A stretch of 64,000 nucleotides of DNA from the NCBI GenBank assembly GCA_023091665.1, contig JALJCQ010000031.1, forward strand, positions 682,001 to 746,000. Reading direction: 5' to 3'. Origin of the DNA: Pythium myriotylum. Its lineage: Eukaryota; Oomycota; Peronosporomycetes; Pythiales; Pythiaceae. The position numbers were made by a program, and so were the translations under genes. The notes beneath the pieces were generated by a model, which saw only the letters and a list, made by a program, of their open reading frames with translations, was not told the DNA's origin and searched no databases. Below are positions 1 through 9,667 of the stretch, piece after piece (position 1 is the first letter of the stretch; every line of letters starts with the position of its first letter).

Positions 1-459
1 TGACCTGTTCTCGTTACAGTAGCTTTCGTCGAGATAGACCTCGGGACCTCTGGGATTTGAGCGCCCGTCGTAATCTTCGATCTTGAGCATCAAATACTTG
101 TTCCGGAAGCCCATGCTCTCGACCGCATTGGCTCTTGGGTCACGCGACTGGCATTGGATGAATGCACAGCCGCAGGCTTTCAGCGTTCAGCGGATCAATT
201 TTGCTGACACGTCCAGACCTTAGATACTATTTGTCTCAGATCTGATATGGTCGACCGTGGTGGGGAGGCACCGTAAATTACGCCGACGAATGATGTCCAT
301 GAAAATTTCACCTAAGGTTTCCATGGCGGTTGGGACGGTGGTGGTGGTCGCATCCGTAGGAGGCTGCTGCGGCGCGGCATTTCTCAGCCGTTCCGCAAGC
401 AAAATGCGCGAGACTATCGTGGTTCCAATGCGGAGACACTCAGCTACAAGGCCCACCAC
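1..459 (-). pseudogene. IS630/Tc1-like DDE transposase relic, truncated by window edge
   Basis: The N-terminal part reads from 459 to 220 as a helix-turn-helix-like segment followed by an 'RNLRCLPTTV' stretch. The frame then changes. From about 200 to 1 another frame reads 'SRDPRANAVESMGFRNKYL' and ends near the window edge with 'EVYLDESYCNEN', which resembles the first catalytic-Asp block of oomycete IS630/Tc1-like transposases. The rest of the gene lies outside the window. The frameshift and an in-frame stop between the two parts mark it as dead. Family assignment comes from motif memory, not from a search. Confidence 0.5.
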
Positions 460-522
460 TGGTAAATTCTATTTTGGGTCCCCAGGGCCAAGGTCCCACT
501 TGGGCCCCGGGTTTAAACTGTA

Positions 523-1492
523 CTAATATAGGGATAAAATAGCATCGCCTTGAAATTTACTTCTGCAAAGCTTCGGCATGATGTCGATGAGCGCATCGAT
601 CGACGACTGATATATTTTGTTCCACGCAACCAGAATGGCGTTCTTGAGGTCTTCCTTCGTGGCTTACTGGCGCGAGTTGCTGTACATGATGGTGGACATG
701 GCTGACCACAAATTTTCAATTGGGTTGAGGTCAGAGGCCACTCCATAACCTCAATGCCGTGCTCGGCAAAAAAATTCCTTCGTCTCCTGAGAGCGGTGGA
801 TAGATGCGTTGTCCTGCTGGAATATGAAGTCGGTTCCATAGCGTAGGTGGGCGAAAGGGAGGAGGTACTCGGAAAGGGTACATATGTAGTGAGGAGAAGC
901 CTTCTTGCCTTCGAGGATGGCGAGCGCAGTCTTCCCCTCACTACTAATCCCCGCCCACACCATGATAGACCCGCCACCAAATTGACGCTTGATGTACTTT
1001 TCTTTTGGCAGTCGTATGTCATGCCAGTATGATTTATAGCCATCAGTCCCGTCAAGATTAAACTTTTTTCGTCAGAGAAGATGATACTCTTCCATCGCTG
1101 GAAGAGCACCATCTTCTCCGCCCACTCGAGACGGGCAGCCATGCGCGCCGCGTTGAGTGGAAGAGTACGGTCCATCTTAGTGTAGACGAGGTGGTCCACA
1201 CATTCCAGCAAGCGCTGAACCGTGCGGACCGAGCACGAGAGCGAGAACATCTCGTGCAACTGGCGAGCAGTGTGCTTGCCAGAGTTCGCCGCCCTGACAA
1301 TCAAGCGAGCCTGGCGCTCGTCGATAATGGGCTTTGGGCCCATGCGCTTGTGGCGCGGCGGCTTCTTCCGCGCGTCACCGACAACGCGACTGACGGTGTC
1401 CACGCTCGCCGCGCGGTCTCCCGGTAGGACCAATTCTTCGCGAGACTGCGGATGTACCCCCTCTCCAGGTCCGTCACTGGCTTTCCTCGCAT
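523..1492 (-). pseudogene. Tc1/mariner-family transposase, frameshifted
   Basis: A cut-and-paste DNA transposase split over three frames. The N-terminus (near 1492) has a paired helix-turn-helix region ('DLERGYIRSLAKNWSYRETA'), followed by the Tc1-type linker 'TARQLHEMF'. The catalytic blocks are visible in order: 'IIFSDEKS' for the first Asp, 'FIFQQDNASIHRS' for the second, and 'SDLNPIENLWSAM' for the third acidic position, which is the Glu of a Tc1-like DDxE triad. At least two frame changes and an in-frame TAA after the third block (near 663) break it. The C-terminus ends at the stop at 523-525. I could not find convincing terminal inverted repeats, so element ends are not called. It lies close to the preceding relic on the same strand but is a different family. 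Confidence 0.75.
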
Positions 1493-2155
1493 CTTCCCAA
1501 ATGACAGTCTCTCAGCCTTTCATTCTCCACCGGCTATATGACCATCATTCTTTTGATATAAATTTTTCAATACATTTTGTGTCCGATTCACTTGTCGCGG
1601 ATGTCCGCGCCATCATTTGTATGGGAGGGTGCGGCTCCATCAATCAGACCGGACCGAGAAGACCACCATTAGAAAGCTTAGAATTGAATGACTAACATAT
1701 CTAAGCAGCGTCCTCAACGGCTCAGTGGTTCAAAAATTAGAGCAAAAACAAAAAAACAACCGTGAGTGTACATTTGAACTCAGAGAATAATATTATACTG
1801 CAGCTTTGTGTTCACTCAGCAACAAAACCCGAGAACATGTTGAGGTCAATAATAATATGTTTCAGCTTGTTACGAACTGAATGGGTCAGTGAAGATTAAA
1901 TGGCAGGTACCGAATAGATCTTGTTCTTGGTATTTTTCCGATAGCATTGATAACCGCCGATAGAAGCATGATTGTAGAATTATATACAGTACCAGTAGAA
2001 CCCATAATACCTTAATTTTTTGGAGTAGCGAGCCGCTATTACTTTAGAACAAAGACGGTGAGCATTTTTACAAATGGATTGTAATCGGACATCCAGTATC
2101 TATTAGTAATCCCAAAGACCCATTGCTCTGGGATGATCGACGTGCCCAATATCCG
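1493..2155. other. no gene recognised
   Basis: AT-richer sequence between two transposon relics. It holds no open frame with recognisable content. It may contain the decayed end of the mariner-type element and the LTR side of the Ty3/gypsy relic to its right, but I see no clear terminal repeats. Confidence 0.4.
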
Positions 2156-4053
2156 CTATTGCATGTGGATTTGACGAAGGTGAGGCAAATAATCCGCAGA
2201 ACAGTTCAACTGATGCATGATTTCAGAGCGAAGGTACAGTGCGTGATTGAGGCTAGTTTGAGCCACCGGCACAAGAAAAAGCCAGTCCTTGATGTCCACT
2301 TTGGCTTCAAGACACATCACCCGTAGTACCTGCTCAATTTCTCGATTAGTCCTTTGAATGGATTTATTGATCCATGGGCTATAAGCCAGAGTGACATCCT
2401 GCTGGCAGCCTGCTCGTCTTGAGACTCCATGCCCTACCTTGTTCTTGAAGTGGCTTCCTTGGTCACTGGTCCAGATCTTGGGGACTCCAAACCTACTGTG
2501 CCAATGCAAGATGGCCGTTGTCACCGTTCCTGTGGGCTCCGCGCCCGGTGTCCACAGCGCCATCCTTTAGAGCGAATAGCATAATCCCAATACAATGCTC
2601 CGTTTCTTTCACTGCATCTGAAGGTCTCTCTGCCCATGGTCGGTACACGACCTTCCCTCCCTTTACATGCTGGTACATTAAGCAGCCAGCAAGGAAAGAC
2701 CCGAACGTGGCGAAGACCGCGGATATAGAACCGCGCTCTCTTCGCGGCTTAGTCCCTGCCAAAGTGCGCTTTAGCTCACACGCCGACTCACTGTCGGCGC
2801 GATGTGGTTCCCAGCACAATTTTGGCCCAAGTATTTCGTACTTCGTCGATATGCTCGAAGGAGTATCGGTACTCCATCAGCTCCATCGCCCATCCAAGCA
2901 ACTTGCCTCGAATATCTTCTTTTGTTACTTCGCTTCCCTGGGCGAAGACGTGGATGAGGTTCCGATGATCGCAGTACATGCGAAATCCGCCCAGTCGCAT
3001 CAAAACGCAACTGAGTTTGTCGCATGTCATGGTTATCGGATACGCCTCCTCCCCGATAACACCCCAGTTCTTCTGAGCCCCAATGAATGCGCCTCCCATG
3101 TAGATTAGTAGCTCATGGATCTGCTCTGGGATGGCCACCTCGTCATTCCAGGTAGGTGCTTGAGAAACCACCACAGACCAACCTACTTCTGATGCTCCTG
3201 TAAACAGGCACATCGTTGCTTTCGCCTTGGAGAAGGCGGGCATCACTTGTTCATCAACGCAAACAACTCTGCGAGCTTGTCGAGGTACATGTTTATGTCG
3301 GCCGCGTATAGCATGAGATCGTCGATCCAAATAGGCAGGTGTTCGTAGAGCAGTGACTGAAAACAACGTTCCATCGTAGACTGAAAAACAACGCTGCATC
3401 AGCGCATCCTCGTGGCACTCTCAGCGGTGTAAATGTCTTCCGGCGATTCACGTAGGACAGCATTTCTTGACAACCCCGTGCTAATGGCAACTGCCATTAG
3501 CCCTTTCACAAAGTCAAACAGGCCGAAGTGCTTGCTACCTCGAATCCGTTGGAGATCCACGGGCAAACTTGGTATGCGATCCGCCAGCGGCTCTGCTTGG
3601 ACGTTGACAGGTTTGTAATCCGTTGTCTATCGAAAATCACAGTATGGTGTCTATCGAAAGTCATTGTCGCCACGCTTTCGAACAGGAAGGGCAGCTCAAG
3701 CCCACCTACTGCTCGGGTTCTCTCTGACCCATCCAAGTTTCAACAACTTCTCGTTGAACCTTTCCAAGAAACTCTGTAGTTCAGGTGCGTAATTTCTGGC
3801 CTTGGCCCTGCATGGTACTGCACCCTTTTTCAGTTTGATCCTCGTGGGCGGTTCCTTCGCAAAAGGATCGTCACCCAACTCGAGTCTCCACATAATGTAA
3901 GCAAACACAATGGTACGCATACGCTCGACCTTCAGTTTCCATTTCAAGCGCCTTACCACAGATGACTGCAAAAAGTTCAGACACGCTCGACTTGGTCTTC
4001 AGGTTCAGGTAATCAACTTGAATATTGACCTTGTCATGAAGCTTATCAGACAT
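2156..4053 (-). pseudogene. Ty3/gypsy pol relic (RT, RNase H, integrase)
   Basis: Broken pol pieces occur in the expected order on the minus strand. From 4053 to 3696 there is the pre-RT segment with 'GDDPFAKEPPTRIKLKKGA' and 'ENPSSRWA'. RT fragments follow to about 3300, including 'LRVPRGCADAALFFQS' and a degenerate YxDD site read as 'IDDLMLYAADI'. An RNase H segment (about 3230-2900) has 'CLFTGASEVGWSVVVSQ' and 'MYCDHRNLIHVF'. The integrase core (2760-2160) has 'WTSDQGSHFKN' for the second Asp region. Frames change at least four times and stops are frequent. The sequence differs clearly from E1, E2 and E3 in this window, so it is an older insertion of another gypsy lineage. No gag or LTRs were recognised. 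Confidence 0.75.
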
Positions 4054-4562
4054 TTTGATTTCGGTATGTGGAGCCGATAAATTGTGTGAATTTGTGCTTT
4101 ACCATTGTAGCCAAATCGTGCTTCGTGCCTCCGGGAGGGTCATTGCCTTCGTTCCTTTGTCGACGCACACAACTGACCGATGCGCGATGGTACAGAAGAA
4201 TACGCTTGTGTCGTTGATGGTAGATCCGGTCACATAAATCCTCAACGCTAAGGAGCGTCTCTCGTTCTTCTAAACGATCACCGCCCTTGAGCTTCTCTTC
4301 GTGGTTTCGTACTCATCTAGCGCCTCGCTCTTCGATGACACACGTGCGGAAGACTACTGAGTCTTCCTCGCCCTCGCCTCCAAACATTGAATTAATCACA
4401 ACCTCTAGAGCAACTTCTGACACATTCTTCGTTCGATACCTCACGTGTAGTGGCCGGCACTTTTCCGGGCCAAAGTGGTGACGAGACTCGTTGTAATTTC
4501 GGCCAAGACTCCAGCCGCCGAGCCCAGAAGCATGAAGTGACGTGTCGAAGACACTCAAGATT

Positions 4563-4637
4563 TGACAGTGGTTGCGATCACTGTCATCTCAAGTAGCTCA
4601 GGAACCGGGTCTTTGACAGTGGTTACGATCACTGTCA
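4563..4637. repeat. two tandem copies of an 8-bp-stem hairpin, 51-bp period
   Basis: TGACAGTG and CACTGTCA flank an 8-nt loop at 4563-4586 and again at 4614-4637. The two copies sit 51 bp apart and share flanking sequence (TCAAGTAGC), so this is a partial tandem duplication of a palindrome-containing unit. Confidence 0.8.
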
Positions 4638-5414
4638 TTTCAAGTAGCGCTTCGGCGATCATCCCAAGATTTGGCTGGGTTCTTTTTATTCTATAGCAGC
4701 CTACTTAAGTGTACATTTTAGGACAGTAACTGCTAGGATAGGGGCCTCTTTGGATAGTGACATCATCATCGATAATAACCAGTCGGTCACTACCGAAGGG
4801 GTCGATAGTGACATCATGACCCTTCACAAAAGATCTCAAGGAACGACCTCCTCGGCGACTTTTCAGGAGCATCAAACACAGAGTAGGAAAAGCGATTAGT
4901 AAGAACAAAAACCCAATTTGCCAAGTCAAGCTCAAGTTAATCGACAGAGATCCCTCTCTTCACCTCAGGGAAGTCGGCCGGCGTCAATGAGTCTGGTCTG
5001 AGGTGGAGGACACCCAAGTGTGAGAAGAGCGCTTCGTTCAGCCCAAGTCTGCTGGTGGTGATCGCTGTCACCCAGCCAAGACCCCGTTTGTATTGGAAAG
5101 TCCCCGTTTGTCACTGTCAACCACCCGGAATACATACGCCTGTGAGCTGCGAATGGACCCTACTACACGTCATACCAGTCAAGTAAATCGATCTTGTTCC
5201 TGTCATACAGGAGGTTTTCTAACTTTGACTGAACGAATCCTGGACTCTGAGTCTGCAGACAGTCTTCTTCTTGGCCGTATGCGGAGACATCGTAGAACCA
5301 ACGGAAGGCTGCTTTCGATGTCTTCACGAAAGTCACACAAGGGTGCCATCTTCTCATGCTCTCCATAGTGGAGGAGAAGTACGTGCCTTTCTCTAGGTTA
5401 TGAATTCTATCTTT

Positions 5415-5434
5415 GGGGGGGGGGGGGGGGGGGG
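5415..5434. repeat. poly-G tract
   Basis: Uninterrupted run of 20 G, one of several long G/C homopolymers in the non-LTR parts of the window. Confidence 0.95.
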
Positions 5435-5681
5435 TACATCAGGATGGGTATTCTGGGAAGGAGCTCATAGTGACACAAAGAAGATGCTTCGAGAAAGGTC
5501 ATGAGTCACATTTTGTGCGTTTTCTGGAACTCGAGTGACATGAGAGCTGATTTGCATTCAGTAAGAAAGTCCCGTAAATTGCCGTGGACAATCGCAGAAA
5601 ATGGGACGAGACTAATTTAGTGTGGACCACGTCGAGGGATATCGTGCACATGCAGCACATTGCACGAAGAACGCGATCGCG

Positions 5682-5906
5682 ATGACCCTCCCGACGCCGA
5701 GAGCTGTGCAGACCGGCACCACGCTAGACACATTTGCGAGGGTGCTCGCATGGCCCCGCGTTCAAGAGCTCCTGGATATTGGGCAGCAACTGAACGAGAT
5801 GAGACGCCAAATAGAAGCGAGGCTGTTTTTCCAGGAGAGGCTTCGAGCGCAAGTTCGAGACGAACTCCTTAGTTCATTGGATTTGGCGCTCGTTACCTCG
5901 ACATAA
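5682..5906 (+). CDS. hypothetical 74-aa protein
   Basis: Small ORF starting at ATG 5682; the frame is open upstream to about 5622 but without an earlier ATG. The product is mostly helical in appearance. The segment 'RVQELLDIGQQLNEMRRQIE' has a heptad-like spacing of Leu/Ile and is followed by an Arg/Glu-rich stretch, which could form a short coiled coil. I do not recognise a family. No strong promoter or splice signal was identified and the surroundings are transposon-rich, so it may be a relic fragment or chance. Confidence 0.25.
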   Translation: MTLPTPRAVQTGTTLDTFARVLAWPRVQELLDIGQQLNEMRRQIEARLFFQERLRAQVRDELLSSLDLALVTST

Positions 5907-6335
5907 GAGCAGCGTCTCGCAGGTCGCTTAACGACTTCTTTCGTCGGACTGTACACCTTATCATGGGCATGATCGCGAGTAACGAGGGTAGCGCTGCTGC
6001 GCAACACACGTGAATACGTCGAAATGTACGCTGTATTTGAGTATGTACTGTTGATGATGCACTTTTGGAACGAAGTTCAACCAGCAAGTTGCTTGGAGCA
6101 ACACTTACGAGTGACATCACCAGTGACGCATCAGTGACACCGCCGTGAACTCGGCCACTATCCTCGAGCTCGCCAGCACGAAGAAGCTTTGATAGGCGCC
6201 AGATTGAACACCGCTGGAACTTCTCAATTTTCTTCAATGGATTCTATCTTTGCTTGAGCATGCCCATCGTAAGTCAGACGCTGTGCCAAAAAGATGGGAT
6301 GCATGATGTTGAGCCTGAGCGCCTGTTCATCGATG

Positions 6336-7616
6336 TCATGAATCACCCAGAACCACTTCCTCTTGTCGTACTTTGAAGGGAGCTTTTGCATAATAGCCTT
6401 GTTCTACAAGAAAACCTTCGATCTTCGCCATCGCCGCGACAAGGCAGAGCGGTCCACAATTGTACCCGTCGTTTTGCATAGGCTCTTCAATGATTTTCTC
6501 CTTACATCTTCTACGACTGGCCCTTCTTGATCTCGTGCGTGCCACATGTGGACGCCTTTCTGGGTGAAAGATTCGCTGAGTAACATCACGGTCGCTCGGT
6601 TCTCAGGGTTATCCATGGGATCGTACGTGTAGACTGTCGTTCGTGGTGTCTCCCAGTGGAACTCGAACAGTGTCAGACCCCAGTGGCAAGAGTTGACGAT
6701 AATTGGTGGAATCAGGAACTTCAGTGACCGGATGTCACAGTCTGTGCCACGAACAAACGCTTGGCCGCTTGAGGATCCATGACGAAAACGTCAGTCCTGT
6801 GACGAAGCGCATGGGTCCGAGTGAAAAACAAAACCGAGTCCGTGATCCATGCTTTCGCATGGAGGCACCTTAGCACGTTGACGAACGGGATGGGCAAATT
6901 CGTATTGGACACGGGGTGGAAGGCGTCAAAGTACGTCAACAGCGTAGTCGAGGGATTCTTAGATAGCACAAAGCTCGCCACATCACTGATTGGTATTGAC
7001 CGCCCTCCAAATTGGTGGTGCCGATAGAATTTGTCAAACATTGTACTTCACTTCACTGAACCTATCGCCCACCCTGACGCGAACTAGTTCATTTCTTCCC
7101 ACACGTACAAAGCCCGCCACTGACTTTTCAACGCCTGGAAATATTCTCTCCATGACACTCAGATTAGCCGCGCTCAGGAAGCGTACCACCCATGTGTGCC
7201 AACTTGCGCAGAGAAGACGATCTCGTTGTTTGGAAACTTGACGACATAAGTTAGCCTCGGTTGGTCATTTGCATCACTGTCAACGACGTGAAGCATTCGC
7301 TTGTCGGCCTCCATTTTACGCTTTATAACTTCGGCGGTTTGTCCGTCGCGAGGTCAGAGATTGTGTAGTTCAGGAACATCTCGCTTGGTTTCACGTACAC
7401 CCTTGTGACATTCAGTGTGTACGCTGACTGTCCCTGTGATGGAAACCTTTGGATAACGGTGCGAGCAATCTGGTGCTGCTGAGGAGAGCTCTTCCGTGAG
7501 TGTTTTCGCCCCTACAGCGAGCAAACCACTAAGTGAGCCATTGTTGACAGAGAGAGAATCCAAAGTTGACTTCTTACTAGGCTTGTTTGTCGACGCAGAC
7601 GCATTCGTTTTCTTTG
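6336..7616 (-). pseudogene. C-terminal Ulp1/C48 cysteine protease part of a split MULE
   Basis: Continues the gene interrupted at 7617-35433. A polar linker ('KTNASASTNKPSKKST') leads through a broken middle segment to a Ulp1-type protease fold. In order there are 'LRCLHAKAWITDSVLFF' (substrate-groove start), 'VNSCHWGLTLFEF' (catalytic His followed by Trp), 'VYTYDPMDNPE' (catalytic Asp) and 'MQNDGYNCGPLCL' (oxyanion Gln and catalytic Cys). All four key residues survive, but frame changes near 6720 and near 6500, and stops between 7354 and 7041, kill the reading frame. Fusion of a MURA transposase to a Ulp1-type protease is known in some MULE groups. Here the link is shown by the frame continuing across the E1 insertion site (see 35434-37269). 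Confidence 0.75.
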
Positions 7617-7620
7617 GTGC

Positions 7621-8635
7621 TGTGGTAGAGTGGGTCAGCAAAATCACTGCACAGCGACTGCTTGTGACAGCTGACCACTCGCCAACAGGCCTTGGGTTCT
7701 TGGTGCTAGTGAGCTACCAACAGACGTTACACCCCACGAAAGTCGCTGTGGGGGTGAACCGTGGGCGCTCTGGTACCGAAGTCGGGGGAGGGGAAACCAG
7801 AGGGTCGTGAGGCCTCTGGGGTCGGCCAGCTGAGCTCCGCGAGGAGACCGTCTCGCAGAGTTGGGCCGGGGGTCGTACCGGGCCGAGAAACACGCCTGCT
7901 CAACACGCAGGGGCTCGGAGTACTTGTGCGCAGCCGATGAGACGGCGGCGGCTTCCTTGGGGCGTGAGATCTGCTAGTGCTCAGCACTAGAGACCGTAAC
8001 CTTGCCTTGTCGTGGCGGGGGGACGATCCCACCGGCGCACACGAGTGTCCTTGTCCTTGATGCAGCCGACGCCGCTGGCAGTCTTGCCCCAGCGCTTCAA
8101 GTCGGCCGCTTGAGAGTCGTCGGCTTCCCCTGCCAGCAATAGCCAGGTTCCACCGGGGTCTTCTTTAACGTCACCTCCTGTTGGTGACGGCGAGCCTTGA
8201 TGCGACGTTCCTTGCCAAGGCTAAGCGGCTTGCTTGCGGGCTTGGCGGTGAAAGTGGAAGTCTATTACCTTGGTCTCATCAGCTGATCTAAGTACCCTAC
8301 GCTAAGTTCGGCTGCCCTAAGTTCGTACCGGCTCGTCACCCATTGCTACTGCTGAATACATACCCTGTTTCTGCCGATTCAGCCAGTATCCTGCCGATCA
8401 TCCCCCTTGTATTCAGGTGATGACTGCGGCTTTCGGCTACGCAATCGACCCCCATTTTAGCCAATCGGCTATGGGATGGCACAATCGTCTCAGTATCGGT
8501 TCCGCCGGTAATACCGGCGGCTGATACCGAGTATAGTAATAGTATGGGTTAGTCTGGAGCCTCCTACGGTACTACCCAGAGTCTCTGCCTATCACCTCGG
8601 TCTAGTGCCCTAAAATTCTCGGCCGCTTTACCACA
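7621..8635 (-). repeat. E1 3' LTR (1015 bp)
   Basis: Direct repeat of 34387-35429 and related to 47371-48389, 59727-60772 and the fragment at 44357-45142. It has a TGTGGTA...TACCACA terminal inverted repeat. It contains a strong internal palindrome at 8502-8520 (CCGCCGGT-AAT-ACCGGCGG) nested in GTATC/GATAC arms. It lacks the 29-bp tandem duplication present in the E1 5' LTR. The antisense accessory ORF begins 214 bp to its right, so this LTR would have to supply, or lie next to, a promoter firing opposite to the element's own transcription. Confidence 0.95.
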
Positions 8636-8681
8636 GCGCCCGTCTCCCATCGGCCTGGTCACAGACCTTGGGTGATGGGAG
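8636..8681 (-). promoter_or_regulatory. E1 polypurine-tract region and adjacent hairpin
   Basis: On the minus strand, 8651-8636 reads GATGGGAGACGGGCGC directly before the 3' LTR, a likely though imperfect polypurine tract for plus-strand priming. It overlaps one arm of an 8-bp inverted repeat, CTCCCATC (8644-8651) and GATGGGAG (8674-8681). An inner GGTC/GACC stem with an ACA loop lies at 8657-8667. The same arrangement is present in E3 (48390-48435). On the plus strand it lies in the leader of the antisense gene. Confidence 0.5.
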
Positions 8682-8849
8682 AACTCCTCTCGGCCGAGTC
8701 ACCACACATCAGCCGATCACGCCGTTGGAGCAGCCGCACAGCCTTCGGCCCCTTCACTTCGTCTTCTCTTCCGGTCTCCCCTTGACGGTACGCATCGCTT
8801 CTTCGCCGGTCATCACGGAGGTGTTCGCTTGTTCACACCGTTCTTGCAG

Positions 8850-9656
8850 ATGAGTGAGGCGCGCTTGGTCAAACTCGCGCGCTCCAAGCTGGCAGGCGTC
8901 GCGGGTGATCTGTTCGAGGCGATTTCTGACCTGACAGTCCCGCTGTCCGTCGAGCAACTACGCGGGTTGACTACGCTGTTGGAACGCGCCTCGACCGCTC
9001 TTCAATCTTCCGACGCGTGCTCAAGCTTCCTCGAATCTGTGAGCAGCACGCTTGCTGCCGAGCTCGCCTCGTTGAAGTCACGAGTGAAGAGTGCGGACGT
9101 CGAGCTCATCGACCTGCGGGCTAAAGCTCAGCGCCTCGAAGAACTCGAACGGTCAAAGGTGCGTCTACACATCGCTGCCGTCCGTCGTGCTGCCCGCCGC
9201 CGTTCCCTGGCTGACTCCGGTGCCCAGGCCGCGGCCGGTCGACAACTCGTTAATCCTCCACCTGCGAATGCTCCATCGTCGACACCCGCTTCTGACGAGG
9301 TAGCTGACCTTCGCCGTCGGCTCGAGCTTTATCGCGATGAACGCGAGCGCGACGCCTTGACGCTGAAGACTGTAACCCAGGAGCGCGATTCACTGCGCGA
9401 CCGGCTCGACGCGGCTGAGAAAGTGGTTGGAGCTGCGACGGCGGAGCAAGCGGATCTCGAGCAGAAGTACAAGGCCTACAGGCGCCTCGGCAGTCTGGGC
9501 TCGCTCCGTGAGGTGAACCAGGAGATTGCGAACTACCGCGGATTCGGCACGGTAGGAGCAATTCGTCGGCGGATGACGGCCGATGCCGTGACCATCGCGT
9601 TCCTACAGGCGATCTTGGCCCAAGCGCGAGCCGCCTGCTCAAATATGAAAAGCTGA
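8850..9656 (+). CDS. E1 antisense accessory protein, N-terminal frame
   Basis: ATG at 8850 gives 268 residues; the frame is open to 8829 without an earlier ATG. The protein begins 'MSEARLVKLARSKLAGVAGD' and is rich in Leu/Ala/Glu/Arg. Heptad-like segments at roughly residues 65-110 and 145-195 suggest a coiled coil. The stop at 9654-9656 lies close to the next open frame (9668), which is in the -1 phase and has no ATG for its first 63 codons. The open -1 frame extends back across this stop, so the two are probably one ancestral protein of about 910 residues, read by frameshifting or separated by a 1-nt indel. Codon and base composition match the E1 pol. Known function: none recognised. E3 carries a near-identical copy with the same frame break. 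Confidence 0.8.
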   Translation: MSEARLVKLARSKLAGVAGDLFEAISDLTVPLSVEQLRGLTTLLERASTALQSSDACSSFLESVSSTLAAELASLKSRVKSADVELIDLRAKAQRLEELERSKVRLHIAAVRRAARRRSLADSGAQAAAGRQLVNPPPANAPSSTPASDEVADLRRRLELYRDERERDALTLKTVTQERDSLRDRLDAAEKVVGAATAEQADLEQKYKAYRRLGSLGSLREVNQEIANYRGFGTVGAIRRRMTADAVTIAFLQAILAQARAACSNMKS

Positions 9657-9667
9657 TCGGCCCTGTC

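Larger units (their letters stand above)
4060..6335. other. no gene recognised apart from a 74-codon ORF
   Basis: About 2.3 kb without recognisable protein homology. It contains a pair of near-identical hairpins (4563-4637), a repeated 'GATAGTGACATCAT' motif near 4752 and 4803, a 20-nt G run (5415-5434) and a small plus-strand ORF at 5682-5906. It lies immediately downstream of the MULE/Ulp1 reading frame and may hold that element's terminal region, but I could not identify terminal inverted repeats. Confidence 0.4.
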
